DNA of 64,000 nt from an uncultured Prevotellaceae bacterium (GCA_900316285.1 ONCG01000001.1:124001-188000), one strand, 5' to 3'. Shown: positions 33,854 through 43,000, counted from the first letter of the stretch. The notes: a model not told the origin generated them from the sequence alone. Made by a program: numbers and translations.

Positions 33854-34780
33854 ATGAAGACATACTGGAACACTACCGGCAATCTTTCCCACCTCACAGA
33901 GTGGGAGCCGAACTGTTGGATACAGGTGACGTGTCCAACTGAGGAAGACCAGCGCGAACTCGAGGAGCGCTTCAACATTCCCGACTATTTCATCAGCGAC
34001 ATCAGCGATACCGACGAGCGTGCCCGCTACGAGTACGACGACGGTTGGATGCTCATCATCCTGCGCATACCCTATGTAAAGGAGATACGCTCTCGCACAC
34101 CCTATACCACCGTGCCGTTGGGTATCATCCACAAGCGCGACGTCACCATCACCGTGTGCTTCTACGAAACGAATATGATGCTCGACTTCGTGTCGTTCCA
34201 CCAGAAGCGCGGCGTGGGCTTCATCGACCATGTCGACCTGACGTTCCGTTTGTTCCTCTCGTCGGCGGTGTGGTATCTGAAGCGACTGAAGCAGATCAAC
34301 ACCCTTATCGACAAGGCAAAGCACAACCTCGACCACACAGTGAACAACGAGAGCCTCATCGGCCTCTCGCGCTTGCAAGACTCGCTGACCTACTTCAACA
34401 CTTCCATCCGCGGCAACGAGAACCTGCTGCAGAAACTGAAGTTCAAGTTGCAGGTCGACGAGCTGGACGACGACCTTATCGAGGACGTAAACATTGAGAT
34501 GACGCAGGCCCGCGAGACCACCGCCATCTACTCGAACATCCTCGAGTCGACCATGGACACCTACTCCAGCATCATCAACAACAACATGAATACCGTGATG
34601 CGTACGCTCACGTCGGTGACTATCATCCTGATGATTCCTACGCTCGTCACCTCGATGTTCGGCATGAACCTCATCAACGGCATGGAGACAGCACCTTTCG
34701 GATTCATCATCGCCCTGATCATCTCTGTCGTCGTCTCCGGCATCACCTGGGCGTTCCTGCGCCACAAGCGACTGCTATAA
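33854..34780 (+). CDS. corA: CorA-type magnesium transporter
   Basis: 308 aa. Large soluble N-terminal domain, long helix around residues 150-250, and two C-terminal membrane spans. The pore signature is SMFGMNLING (GMN). Ends with basic FLRHKRLL as usual. Inner-membrane pentameric channel for Mg2+ (also Co2+ or Ni2+ in some members). It has a strong GGAGG ribosome-binding site, rare in this phylum, which the upstream hairpin can cover. A terminator follows. Confidence 0.93.
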   Translation: MKTYWNTTGNLSHLTEWEPNCWIQVTCPTEEDQRELEERFNIPDYFISDISDTDERARYEYDDGWMLIILRIPYVKEIRSRTPYTTVPLGIIHKRDVTITVCFYETNMMLDFVSFHQKRGVGFIDHVDLTFRLFLSSAVWYLKRLKQINTLIDKAKHNLDHTVNNESLIGLSRLQDSLTYFNTSIRGNENLLQKLKFKLQVDELDDDLIEDVNIEMTQARETTAIYSNILESTMDTYSSIINNNMNTVMRTLTSVTIILMIPTLVTSMFGMNLINGMETAPFGFIIALIISVVVSGITWAFLRHKRLL

Positions 34781-34875
34781 CAAGGTGACACGATGACAGA
34801 GTGACACAGTGTCGCATTTTTTCTAATCTGCACGTCGAAAATCACCATAATTAAGAAAATATTCGACAAAAAGTT

Positions 34876-34916
34876 GAAAAAACGGAATTTCTTTTGGAGA
34901 TTCCGTTTTTTTTGTT
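34876..34916 (+). terminator. Terminator of corA
   Basis: AAACGGAATTTC, loop, GAGATTCCGTTT followed by a run of T. Confidence 0.75.
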
Positions 34917-35018
34917 TAAGTTTGCAGGTTGAAGGAATATGGGTGGGGGAAATTGTGCCCCTCACCATTGTTTCGAAGTGTGTAAATAAAAACCGAATCA
35001 TCAACTTAAACCAGTGAA

Positions 35019-37079
35019 ATGATGAACTCTCAAGAGAATGCCCTGGAACAGGGACAGTTAGCAGAAGAGCAAGTTGCCGCCGAGGCCGCAGCTGAAGTAC
35101 AAAACGTGGTAGAAGAAGCCGTAGCACCTGCAGAGGAGCCCGCAGCTGAGGAAGCACCCGCTGAGGAGCCCGCAGCCGAGGAAGCACCCGCAGAGGAGCC
35201 CGCAGCTGAGGAAGCACCCGCTGAGGAGCCTGCAGCCGAGGAAGCACCCGCTGAGGAGCCCGCAGCTGAGGAAGCACCCGCTGAGGAGCCCGTTGCTGAG
35301 GAAACACCCGCTGAGGAGCCCGCAGCTGAGGAAGAGGCTGAAAAGAAAGTCTACACCACGAAGCAGGAAGTGCTCGACCGCGTGAAGGAAATTGCTCACA
35401 GTGAAGAAAACCCGCAAAAAGACGAAGTAGACCTGCTGAAGACGGTATTCTACAAGTTGCACATCGCCGAGCGCGAACAGCAGCTGAAGGAATACATCGA
35501 CGGTGGCGGCGACCCCGATAATTACGTCGTGCGCCCCGACGACCTTGAAGAAATGTTCAAGGCCGAAATGAACGTCATCAAGGAGAAACGCGCCAAGGTA
35601 TTCCAGGCTCAAGAAGCTGAGAAGCAGGAGAACCTGAAGAAGAAACTTGAGATCATCGAGAAGATAAAGGGCATGGCAACCTCGCCCGACGAGGCCAACC
35701 GCTCCTATCAGCAGTTCAAGGAGCTGCAGCAGCAGTGGCGCGACATCAAGGCCGTGCCTGCCGAGAAGGCCAACGAGCTGTGGCGCAACTATCAGCTCTA
35801 CGTTGAGCAGTTCTACGACCTGCTGAAACTCAACAACGAAGCCCGCGAATACGACTTCAAGAAGAACCTGGAACTGAAGACGAAGCTCTGCGAGGCTGCT
35901 GAGAAGCTCGCCGAGGAGACCGACGTCATCAGCGCCTTCCACCAGCTGCAGGAGCTCCACGCCCAGTATCGCGAGATCGGCCCTGTGGCCAAAGACCTGC
36001 GCGAAGAGGTGTGGGCACGCTTCAAGGCTGCCTCCACCATCATCAACAAGCGCCACCAGCAGCACTTCGAGAGCCTACGTGCCCGCGAGGAAGAGAACCT
36101 GCAGAAGAAAACCGAGCTCTGCGAGAAGGTGGAAGCCATTGCCAAGGAGGAGAACAAGGGCGCCAGCGACTGGGAGAAGCACACCAAGCAGATCATCGAG
36201 TTGCAGAACGAATGGAAGACCATCGGCTTTGCCCCGCAGAAGATGAACGTGAAGATCTTCGAGCGCTTCCGTGCCGCCTGCGACGACTTCTTCACCCGCA
36301 AGACAGAGTACTTCCGCGGCATGAAGGAGCGCTTCGCTGAGAACACCGAAAAGAAGCGCGCCCTCGTCGAGAAGGCACGCGCCCTGCAGGACAGCACCGA
36401 GTGGAAGTCCACCTCCGACAAGCTCATCGCTCTGCAGAAAGAGTGGAAGACCATTGGCATGGTACCCAAGAAGATTGGCGACCAGCTCTGGAACGACTTC
36501 CTCGCCGCTTGCAACAAGTTCTTCGAGGCTCGCAATGCCGCCACTGCCGGCACCCGCAACGAAGAGCGCGCAAACCTCGAGGCCAAGCGCGGCATCATTG
36601 CACAGCTGAAGGAGATTGCCGAGAACGTCACCGACGACGCACAGGAGAAGGTGCACGAGCTCATCGACCAGTACCAGCAGGTGGGACACGTGCCCTATCG
36701 CGAGAAGGACAAGTTGTATTCGGAGTACCGTGCCATCCTCGACAAGCTGTATAAGGACCTGAACATCTCAACTGCCCGCCGTCGTCTCGACAGCTTCAAG
36801 AGCAATCTGAAGAATGTGGCACGCCGTGGCGAGGACGCCCTCGACAACGAGCGCACACGTCTGATGCGCCGCTACGAGCAGATGAAGCAGGAGATTCAGA
36901 CCTACGAGAACAACCTCGGATTCCTCAATGCAGCATCGAAGAAGGGTAACTCGCTCATCGACGAGATGAACCGCAAGGTGCAGAAGCTGAAGGACGACCT
37001 GAAGCTCACCTACGACAAGATCAAGGCCATCGACGACGCCAACGCAGCTGCCGAGGCCGAAGAGAATGGCGAGGCATAA
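35019..37079 (+). CDS. DUF349 repeat protein with acidic N-terminal tandem repeats
   Basis: 686 aa. Residues 1-38 are acidic; about 39-108 are seven copies of EEPAAEEAPA; the rest is helical with repeated DUF349 modules recognisable by WKTIGFAPQKMNVKIFERF, WRDIKAVPAEKANELW, WKTIGMVPKKIGDQLWNDF and YREIGPVAKDLREEVWARF. No signal peptide, probably cytoplasmic. The biochemical role of DUF349 is not established. The adjacent ATG at 35022 is an equal start candidate. The gene is single, with terminators on both sides. Confidence 0.88.
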   Translation: MMNSQENALEQGQLAEEQVAAEAAAEVQNVVEEAVAPAEEPAAEEAPAEEPAAEEAPAEEPAAEEAPAEEPAAEEAPAEEPAAEEAPAEEPVAEETPAEEPAAEEEAEKKVYTTKQEVLDRVKEIAHSEENPQKDEVDLLKTVFYKLHIAEREQQLKEYIDGGGDPDNYVVRPDDLEEMFKAEMNVIKEKRAKVFQAQEAEKQENLKKKLEIIEKIKGMATSPDEANRSYQQFKELQQQWRDIKAVPAEKANELWRNYQLYVEQFYDLLKLNNEAREYDFKKNLELKTKLCEAAEKLAEETDVISAFHQLQELHAQYREIGPVAKDLREEVWARFKAASTIINKRHQQHFESLRAREEENLQKKTELCEKVEAIAKEENKGASDWEKHTKQIIELQNEWKTIGFAPQKMNVKIFERFRAACDDFFTRKTEYFRGMKERFAENTEKKRALVEKARALQDSTEWKSTSDKLIALQKEWKTIGMVPKKIGDQLWNDFLAACNKFFEARNAATAGTRNEERANLEAKRGIIAQLKEIAENVTDDAQEKVHELIDQYQQVGHVPYREKDKLYSEYRAILDKLYKDLNISTARRRLDSFKSNLKNVARRGEDALDNERTRLMRRYEQMKQEIQTYENNLGFLNAASKKGNSLIDEMNRKVQKLKDDLKLTYDKIKAIDDANAAAEAEENGEA
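35133..35340 (+). repeat. 30-bp tandem repeat in the DUF349 gene
   Basis: Seven near-identical 30-base units (GAGGAGCCCGCAGCTGAGGA followed by AGCACCCGCT) coding EEPAAEEAPA. Copies differ by few bases, so length variation between strains is likely. Confidence 0.85.
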
Positions 37080-37109
37080 TCAAAACGCATTCCCTCACAT
37101 TGAATACCA

Positions 37110-37145
37110 AAAGGATTGGAGCCACCTGGCTTCAATCCTTTTTTC
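37110..37145 (+). terminator. Terminator of the DUF349 gene
   Basis: AAAGGATTGGAGCCA, short loop, TGGCTTCAATCCTTTTTT. Confidence 0.8.
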
Positions 37146-37272
37146 ATCCGTCACAAAAAGGTAACAGAGAAATACGCTTCGCGTCCTAGTTTTCTTATGT
37201 CCGTCTTGGTTTTCTTATGTTTTCTTAAAGCCCGCTTTGCGGATCATCTTGCAAGAGGTCGAATATATCACA

Positions 37273-37305
37273 CAAAAAAAAGACTTCCTCATTTCTGAGG
37301 AAGCC
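37273..37305 (-). terminator. Terminator of tRNA-Gln
   Basis: On the minus strand GGCTTCCTC, loop AGAAAT, GAGGAAGTC, then a run of T. Confidence 0.75.
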
Positions 37306-37315
37306 TTCGTCAGCG

Positions 37316-37386
37316 TTGGGGTACCCGGACTCGAACCAGGAAAGGCAGGACCAGAATCTGCAGTGTTACCATTACACCATACCCCA
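37316..37386 (-). tRNA. tRNA-Gln (anticodon CTG)
   Basis: 71 bases without encoded CCA. Acceptor TGGGGTA pairs with TACCCCA. The D arm has GTGTAATGGTAACAC, the anticodon loop is TTCTGGT (anticodon CTG, Gln), and the T loop is TTCGAGT between CCTGG and CCGGG. The U1-A72 end is typical of tRNA-Gln. Promoter and terminator are visible on both sides. Confidence 0.92.
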
Positions 37387-37450
37387 ATCTGTTGTGCCGC
37401 AGATTCACCCTTGAATCGTTCTCGGCGTTGCAATTTTTGTTTTGCGTGTG

Positions 37451-37458
37451 CAAAGGTA
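37451..37458 (-). promoter_or_regulatory. Promoter -7 element of tRNA-Gln
   Basis: Minus strand TACCTTTG, 64 bases before the mature tRNA. Confidence 0.6.
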
Positions 37459-37531
37459 CTGCTTTTTTTTGAAATACCAAGCATTTTCCTAACTTTTTTT
37501 ATAAAAAAAACGAAAATACGCATTTTTCTCC

Positions 37532-37561
37532 TTGTTATTCGGCAAAAAGGCATTATCTTTG
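37532..37561 (+). promoter_or_regulatory. Promoter of rsfS-ftsH-cdsA
   Basis: TTG at 37532-37534, 19-base spacer, TATCTTTG at 37554-37561. Confidence 0.7.
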
Positions 37562-37646
37562 CAGGGAATAATGTGAGCATCCGTTGCTCATCAGATAAAA
37601 ACAGATTATCATACTCAACAGAACAAAAAACAGACAACAATACTGA

Positions 37647-38036
37647 ATGGAACAAACAAAACCCATCGGCACTGCCGCCACACCAGCTGAGAAACTGGTA
37701 GACACTATTATTAAAGGTATACAAGAGAAAAAAGGACAAGACATCACCGTCGTCGACCTGCGAGGCATCGACGGTGCCATCGCCAGCTTCTTCGTCATCT
37801 GCCAGGGCAACACGCCCACGCAGGTGGAAGCCATCACCGACTCCGTGGCCGAGACGGCCCGCATCGATGCCGGCGAGAAGCCTGCCCACGTCGTTGGTCT
37901 CGAGCTTGCCCACTGGGTAGCCATGGACTTCACCGATGTCATCGTCCACATCTTCGTGCCCGACATGCGCAGCTATTACAACATCGAGAACCTGTGGCAG
38001 GACGCCCAGCAAACCGAAATCCCCAACTTAGACTAA
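37647..38036 (+). CDS. rsfS: Ribosome silencing factor
   Basis: 129 aa Iojap/RsfS family. Core motifs are KKGQDITVVDLRGIDG, SFFVICQGNTPTQVEAI, ELAHWVAMDFTDVIVHIF and RSYYNIENLW. It binds ribosomal protein uL14 and blocks subunit joining when nutrients are low. It starts the rsfS-ftsH-cdsA block that is conserved in Bacteroidales; ftsH begins 8 bases after its stop. Confidence 0.94.
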   Translation: MEQTKPIGTAATPAEKLVDTIIKGIQEKKGQDITVVDLRGIDGAIASFFVICQGNTPTQVEAITDSVAETARIDAGEKPAHVVGLELAHWVAMDFTDVIVHIFVPDMRSYYNIENLWQDAQQTEIPNLD

Positions 38037-38044
38037 CACCCATC

Positions 38045-40159
38045 ATGGAACAACAGAACCAGAATAAGAACAACAATAACAACAACAATCAGCCGAAGAT
38101 GCCCAGGTTCAACATGGGCTGGATCTACGGTCTGATTATCTTCACGTTGCTCATGCTGTTCTTCACCGACGGCGGCAACTCGCTCACCTCTGCGGCAGCC
38201 GGCTCGGCTCGCCAGGAAGCCACCTACACGAAGTTCAAGGAATACGTGTCGAAAGGCTATGCACAGAAGGTAGAGGTGAACACGTCGGAGAAGAAGCTGA
38301 AGATGTTCGTGAAGTCAAAGAACATTCGCGACGTCTTCCAGCAGACTGCCCAGCAAACCGGCCCCGAGCCGTTCGTCAGCGTGCAGTATGGCTCACCCGA
38401 CGAGCTCGACAAGTATCTCACCGAGGTGCAGCAGAAAGGACTCCTCGTCGACTTCAGCTACAACAACAAGACTTCCAGCGTGCTCGAGAACTTCCTCTAT
38501 AGCGTTGGTCCGCTCCTGCTCTTCTTCGTCCTGATGTACTTCCTTTTCAACCGAATGGGAAGCGGCATGGGTGGCGGAGGAGGCATCTTCAACGTCGGCA
38601 AGTCGAAGGCGAAGATGTATGAGAAGGGCAACGACCTCGGCATCACCTTCAAGGACGTCGCCGGACAGGCCGGTGCTAAGCAGGAGGTGCAAGAGATTGT
38701 GGAGTTCCTGAAGAACCCGAAGAAATACACCGACCTTGGAGGAAAGATTCCCAAGGGAGCACTCCTCGTAGGACCTCCGGGAACAGGTAAGACGCTGCTT
38801 GCCAAGGCCGTTGCCGGCGAGGCTGGCGTGCCGTTCTTCTCTATGTCGGGTAGCGACTTCGTCGAGATGTTCGTCGGCGTCGGTGCCAGCCGCGTGCGCG
38901 ACGTGTTCCAGCAGGCAAAGGCGAAGGCACCGTGCATCATCTTCATCGACGAGATTGACGCCGTGGGCCGTGCCCGCTCGAAGAACCCCTCTATGGGTGG
39001 CAACGACGAGCGCGAGAACACCCTCAACGCCCTGCTCACCGAGATGGATGGCTTCGGCACCAATAGCGGTGTCATCGTGCTTGCTGCCACCAACCGTGTC
39101 GACATGCTCGACTCCGCCCTGCTGCGTGCCGGACGCTTCGACCGTGAGATCCACGTCGACCTCCCCGACCTCACCGAGCGCAAGGAGATCTTCCAGGTAC
39201 ACCTGAAGCCCATCAAGGTAGACTCCAGCCTCGACATCGACTTCCTCGCCCGACAGACTCCCGGTTTCTCCGGTGCCGACATCGCCAATGTCTGCAACGA
39301 GGCAGCCCTCATTGCTGCTCGCCGCGATGCCAAGACCGTCACCAAGCAAGACTTCCTCGACGCTGTAGATCGCATCATCGGCGGTCTGGAGAAGAAGACC
39401 AAGGTCATGACGGCCGCCGAGAAGCGCTCCATCGCCCTCCACGAGGCAGGCCATGCCACCGTGTCGTGGTTCTGCGAATTTGCCAATCCCCTCGTGAAAG
39501 TCTCCATCGTGCCGCGCGGCCAAGCCCTCGGCGCTGCCTGGTATCTGCCCGAGGAGCGACAGATCACCACGAAGGAGCAGATGCTCGACGAGATGTGTGC
39601 CCTGCTCGGCGGACGTGCTGCCGAGGAGCTCTTCACCGGACACATCTCCACCGGTGCCATGAACGACCTCGAGCGTGCCACGAAGAGTGCCTTCGGCATG
39701 ATTGCCTATGCCGGCATGAGCGACCGCCTGCCCAACATCTGCTATTACAACAACCAGGAATATCAGTTCCAGCGCCCCTACTCAGAGACCACCGCGAAGA
39801 CCATCGACGACGAAGTGCTGAAGATGATCAACTCGCAGTACGACCGCGCCAAGCAGATCCTCACCGAGCACCGCGAAGGCCACAACGAGCTTGCCGAGCT
39901 CCTCATCTCACGCGAGGTCATCTTCGCCGAGGACGTAGAGCGCATCTTCGGCAAGCGCCCGTGGGTGAGCCGCTCGCAGGAGATCATCGAAGAAAACGCC
40001 AGCCTCGAGGCTCCCGCTGAAGACACTGAGAAGACCTTGGCTGACACCGCGAAGGCAGAAGATAGCGATTCCGACGCTCCCCGCCTCGAGGACATGCCCG
40101 ATGTCGTGCGCCAGGCACAAGCCGACTACGAGCGCAACCAGCAGTCCACCGAGAGTTAA
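38045..40159 (+). CDS. ftsH: ATP-dependent zinc metalloprotease FtsH
   Basis: 704 aa from MEQQNQNKN; an earlier in-frame ATG lies inside rsfS and was not used. Asn-rich N-terminus, first membrane span at about 24-41, periplasmic domain, second span at about 150-168, AAA domain with Walker A GPPGTGKT (243-250), Walker [29 protein letters not shown], and zinc site HEAGH (466-470). The membrane-bound hexamer degrades misfolded and regulatory proteins. Cotranscribed with rsfS and probably cdsA. Confidence 0.96.
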   Translation: MEQQNQNKNNNNNNNQPKMPRFNMGWIYGLIIFTLLMLFFTDGGNSLTSAAAGSARQEATYTKFKEYVSKGYAQKVEVNTSEKKLKMFVKSKNIRDVFQQTAQQTGPEPFVSVQYGSPDELDKYLTEVQQKGLLVDFSYNNKTSSVLENFLYSVGPLLLFFVLMYFLFNRMGSGMGGGGGIFNVGKSKAKMYEKGNDLGITFKDVAGQAGAKQEVQEIVEFLKNPKKYTDLGGKIPKGALLVGPPGTGKTLLAKAVAGEAGVPFFSMSGSDFVEMFVGVGASRVRDVFQQAKAKAPCIIFIDEIDAVGRARSKNPSMGGNDERENTLNALLTEMDGFGTNSGVIVLAATNRVDMLDSALLRAGRFDREIHVDLPDLTERKEIFQVHLKPIKVDSSLDIDFLARQTPGFSGADIANVCNEAALIAARRDAKTVTKQDFLDAVDRIIGGLEKKTKVMTAAEKRSIALHEAGHATVSWFCEFANPLVKVSIVPRGQALGAAWYLPEERQITTKEQMLDEMCALLGGRAAEELFTGHISTGAMNDLERATKSAFGMIAYAGMSDRLPNICYYNNQEYQFQRPYSETTAKTIDDEVLKMINSQYDRAKQILTEHREGHNELAELLISREVIFAEDVERIFGKRPWVSRSQEIIEENASLEAPAEDTEKTLADTAKAEDSDSDAPRLEDMPDVVRQAQADYERNQQSTES

Positions 40160-40220
40160 CGCCGTGGAATCGGCAATCCGTAAATTCTAAATCAATCGTC
40201 AATCCGTAAATAGTAAATCG

Positions 40221-41093
40221 ATGAAGAATTTCATCACACGAACCATCACCGGCATCCTCTTTGTTGCCATCATGGTCACCGGCATCTGCCTGCGCGGCGA
40301 TGCCATGATCCTGTTGTTTGCCCTCATCACCGGCCTCACCCTCTGGGAGTTCACAGGCCTCGTCAACGAACACGTCGCCGACACCACCGTCAACCGGTTC
40401 ATCACCACTGTTGCCGGCGTCTATCTCTTCCTTGCCTTTGCCGGCTACTGCACCGGCATCGTGCCCCCGTCGGCCTTCATCCCCTATCTGCTCACGCTCA
40501 TCTACCTGTTCATCAGCGAGCTCTACCTGAAGCAGAAGAACCCCATCCAGGACTGGGCGTACACCATGCTCTCGCAGTTGTATATTGCCCTGCCCTTCTC
40601 CATGATCAACGTGCTCAGCTTCCAGGCCGACCCACTCACTGGACAAATCGCCTACCACTGGCTGCTACCCATGAGCGTGTTCATCTTCCTTTGGGCGAAC
40701 GACACCGGAGCCTACTGCGCCGGCTCCCTCTTCGGCCGACATAAGCTCTTCCCCCGCGTATCGCCCGGCAAGACGTGGGAAGGCAGCATCGGCGGAGCCG
40801 TCATCGTGCTCATCATTGCCGCTGTCATCAGCTACTTCGCTGGCTCTGACGCGTCACTCTCAACGCTCAACTCTCAACTATCAACGCTCAAATGGCTCGG
40901 CCTCGGCCTCGTTGTTGTGTTCTTCGGCACGTGGGGCGACCTCGTAGAAAGCCTCTTTAAGCGCACCCTTGGCATCAAGGACTCCGGAAACATCCTGCCC
41001 GGTCACGGTGGCATGCTCGACCGCTTCGACTCCTCCCTCATGGCCATCCCCGCCGCCGTCATCTACCTCTACACCCTGCAGTTCCTGGGATAA
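40221..41093 (+). CDS. cdsA: Phosphatidate cytidylyltransferase, with repeat insert
   Basis: 290 aa, about seven or eight membrane spans. The family signature near the C-terminus is intact: KRTLGIKDSGNILPGHGGMLDRFDS. It makes CDP-diacylglycerol from phosphatidate and CTP for phospholipid synthesis. Residues about 209-224 (SDASLSTLNSQLSTLK) are a repeat-derived insert between two membrane spans. It follows ftsH by 61 bases that contain ATCCGTAAAT repeats, and its stop overlaps the next start (TAATG). Confidence 0.93.
   Translation: MKNFITRTITGILFVAIMVTGICLRGDAMILLFALITGLTLWEFTGLVNEHVADTTVNRFITTVAGVYLFLAFAGYCTGIVPPSAFIPYLLTLIYLFISELYLKQKNPIQDWAYTMLSQLYIALPFSMINVLSFQADPLTGQIAYHWLLPMSVFIFLWANDTGAYCAGSLFGRHKLFPRVSPGKTWEGSIGGAVIVLIIAAVISYFAGSDASLSTLNSQLSTLKWLGLGLVVVFFGTWGDLVESLFKRTLGIKDSGNILPGHGGMLDRFDSSLMAIPAAVIYLYTLQFLG
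40845..40892. repeat. In-frame TCAACTCTCAAC repeat in cdsA
   Basis: CACTCTCAACGCTCAACTCT followed by CAACTATCAACGCTCAA. The same CTCAACT words fill intergenic repeats and the insert in rsmA. Encodes LSTLNSQLST in a loop between membrane spans. Confidence 0.7.
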
Positions 41094-41659
41094 TGGCCAT
41101 CATCATCACCTATCGCCGTACACGTCGCCTTTCCATGCGTATCGCACAGAATGGCGACGTGCGCGTTTCTGCCCCTATCGGCTTGGCGAAACGTGAGGTG
41201 GAAGCATTCATCGAGAAGAACTACGAGTGGATGGAAGCGGCCCGCAAGAAGGTCGCCAATCGCCAGCAGCAGCGCCATGACTTCTATGCCCAACTGCCAC
41301 TCGACACCCCTGCCCAGCGACGCGACGCCACCCAGCGCTTGCAGACTATCGTTGCCCCATTGTTGCAACGACATGCCAGCGAGATGGGTGTGCAGCCAGC
41401 AGCCGTCACCTTCCGCAGAACCATTTCCCGATGGGGTTCTTGCAATCACCGCACACGCCACATCTCCCTTTCTCTCTACCTCCTTTTGCTGCCCGACTGG
41501 TGCATTGAACACGTCGTCGTCCACGAGCTCGCCCATCTGCTCGTGCCCAACCACGGCCCCGCCTTCTATGCCGTCATGGACCGCCACTTCCCCCGTTGGC
41601 GCGAAGCACGTGCCGAGACCCACCGCCTCTGTAAGTCCCAACCTACTCATTCCCAGTAG
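41093..41659 (+). CDS. YgjP-like metallopeptidase-domain protein
   Basis: 188 aa, start overlaps the cdsA stop by one base. Begins with a beta-rich segment (YRRTRRLSMRIAQNGDVRVSA) and carries the zinc motif HVVVHELAHLLVPNHGPAF (HELAH plus a downstream His), with RRTISRWGSCN before it, as in the YgjP/DUF45 family related to SprT. A cytoplasmic zinc hydrolase of unknown substrate. Probably the last gene of the rsfS operon; a hairpin follows. Confidence 0.87.
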   Translation: MAIIITYRRTRRLSMRIAQNGDVRVSAPIGLAKREVEAFIEKNYEWMEAARKKVANRQQQRHDFYAQLPLDTPAQRRDATQRLQTIVAPLLQRHASEMGVQPAAVTFRRTISRWGSCNHRTRHISLSLYLLLLPDWCIEHVVVHELAHLLVPNHGPAFYAVMDRHFPRWREARAETHRLCKSQPTHSQ

Positions 41660-41696
41660 AGAGGGGCTCAAAAAGACACCCTTTTGTTCGCATAAA

Positions 41697-41724
41697 AACA
41701 TGCTCCTGTTCAACAGGAAGCATG
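41697..41724 (+). terminator. Hairpin after the ygjP-like gene
   Basis: ACATGCTCCTGTT, short loop, AACAGGAAGCATG with one bulge. No long T run, so termination is tentative. Confidence 0.45.
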
Positions 41725-41756
41725 CCTTCGTGTATCCATAGCATGAACCTAGTTCA

Positions 41757-41880
41757 GTAAATTAACTTAATTTGATGAGTAAATTAACTTAATTTGCAAT
41801 GTAAATTAACTTAATTTGCGCAGTAAAATAACTTAATTTACTGAATAAAATAAGTTAATTTACTGAACAATTCAAGTTAA
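41757..41880. repeat. 22-bp tandem array of AT-rich palindromes
   Basis: Units GTAAATTAACTTAATTT plus a variable 5-base tail (GATGA, GCAAT, GCGCA, ACTGA), exact 22-base period for five units and a degenerate sixth. The unit core AAATTAACTTAATTT is nearly palindromic. Lies in a 578-base gap between the ygjP-like gene and tRNA-Val; the gap otherwise has only the IS-end remnant and a tRNA promoter. Confidence 0.8.
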
Positions 41881-42025
41881 ATTACAAAACAGACTCAATT
41901 TATTTGCAAAACTGGAGTATTGCTTTGGTCCTTTAATCTCATTGCTTTAGCCACACAAAAGCATTGCGAATGGAAGTCTGGACCACGAATAGACAAGAAC
42001 ATTAAATGGTTACATGATTCTGATA

Positions 42026-42044
42026 TGACCCCAAAAAGTTGGAC
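42026..42044. mobile_element. Solo IS3-family-like terminal sequence
   Basis: TGACCCCAAAAAGTTGGAC resembles the terminal inverted repeat of IS150-type IS3-family elements as I remember it. No transposase or second end is visible. Confidence 0.35.
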
Positions 42045-42184
42045 GATTCATTAAATGTTAATGATTGATCGCTCTATAGTAGTGAGCTCGGAAAAATATT
42101 ATCTCTTTTTTTCTTGCTCTATGGAGCCTTCATGGACAAAACAAGATAGTTTTTTGTCTTTACGGAATGAAAGTTGCGAAAAAA

Positions 42185-42216
42185 TTTGGTGGTATCGGAA
42201 AAAGTTTGTAACTTTG
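42185..42216 (+). promoter_or_regulatory. Promoter of tRNA-Val
   Basis: TTTG at 42185-42188, 20-base spacer, TAACTTTG at 42209-42216. Confidence 0.7.
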
Positions 42217-42237
42217 CAGCCGCTAACTGAAAGAAAT

Positions 42238-42312
42238 AGGGGCGTAGCCCAGTTGGTTTAGAGCGCTGCAGTCACATTGCAGAGGTCCCCGGTTCGAGCC
42301 CGGGCGTCCCTA
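42238..42312 (+). tRNA. tRNA-Val (anticodon CAC)
   Basis: 75 bases without encoded CCA. Acceptor AGGGGCG pairs with CGTCCCT including one G-U. D arm GCCCAGTTGGTTTAGAGC, anticodon stem CTGCA/TGCAG with loop GTCACAT (anticodon CAC), T arm CCCGG TTCGAGC CCGGG. A G at position 32 of the loop is uncommon. A terminator lies 13 bases downstream. Confidence 0.9.
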
Positions 42313-42324
42313 CAACAGAAATGA

Positions 42325-42356
42325 AGAGAAGTCACACGTGGGCTTCTCTTTTTTTT
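42325..42356 (+). terminator. Terminator of tRNA-Val
   Basis: AAGAGAAGTC, loop ACACGTG, GGCTTCTCTT, then a run of T. Confidence 0.8.
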
Positions 42357-42389
42357 CAACAATACCCTATTAACAGTCACAAGAAGAAG

Positions 42390-42974
42390 ATGAAAACAAA
42401 GAATCTGTTCCTGATGTGCATCATGGCAGTGTTCATGGCCATCGGTGCTGAAGCGCAGACCAACATGGTGGGACGCGTATACCACAATGCAAACATACTG
42501 ACCGGCGAGTTCGACGAAAAGTTGAAAGAGCTGGACAAGGATGTTGCGAAAAAGAAGGCAGAAACCATTGCGAAAGCCGAGAAGAAGAAAGGCCGCAAGC
42601 TCACCGCCGCCGAGCTGGCAGTGCTGGACAAAGAGTTAGAAAAGGCCATGAAGCAGGCCCGAAGCGTGATGAACGGCATGAAAACTGCCGTGACCATTGA
42701 GTTCAAGACCGCTACGCAGGTGGTGATGAAGATGGACATGAAAATTGACGACGAAGCCCTGAAGATTGCTGGTGTGAGCTGGGTGAAGCGCAAGGCTTTG
42801 AAGGCTGCCCTCGCCATTGCTCCGTCGACGGAGAAGGACACCTACGTGGTGAAGGGCAACCAGGTGATCATAGGAACGGGAAAGGACCAGGACACGATGA
42901 CACTGAGTGCCGACGGCAAGACGCTGACAGGCACGATGGACGGAAAGAAGTTCACGCTGACGCGCACAAAGTAG
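42390..42974 (+). CDS. Exported protein of unknown function
   Basis: 194 aa from MKTKNLFLMC; an earlier in-frame ATG lies within the tRNA terminator and was not used. Signal peptide with likely cleavage after IGAEAQ. Residues about 40-95 are a charged, lysine-rich helix, probably coiled coil. The C-terminal 60 residues alternate short strands and glycine turns (VVKGNQVIIGTGKDQD, LSADGKTLTGTMDGKKFTL), like a small beta-barrel or lipocalin-like module. I do not recognise the family. It stands alone between a terminator and a converging gene. Confidence 0.75.
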   Translation: MKTKNLFLMCIMAVFMAIGAEAQTNMVGRVYHNANILTGEFDEKLKELDKDVAKKKAETIAKAEKKKGRKLTAAELAVLDKELEKAMKQARSVMNGMKTAVTIEFKTATQVVMKMDMKIDDEALKIAGVSWVKRKALKAALAIAPSTEKDTYVVKGNQVIIGTGKDQDTMTLSADGKTLTGTMDGKKFTLTRTK

Positions 42975-43000
42975 TGCACGCCAGCGTTTTTTCTATATTC

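Noticed and set aside
35058-36065. Long open frames opposite the DUF349 gene
   Set aside because: They mirror the repetitive acidic coding sequence on the other strand and show no family motifs; the plus-strand protein is clearly real.
37994-38044. Extended start for ftsH inside rsfS
   Set aside because: The added residues overlap the rsfS coding end and do not belong to FtsH; the ATG at 38045 gives the usual N-terminus.
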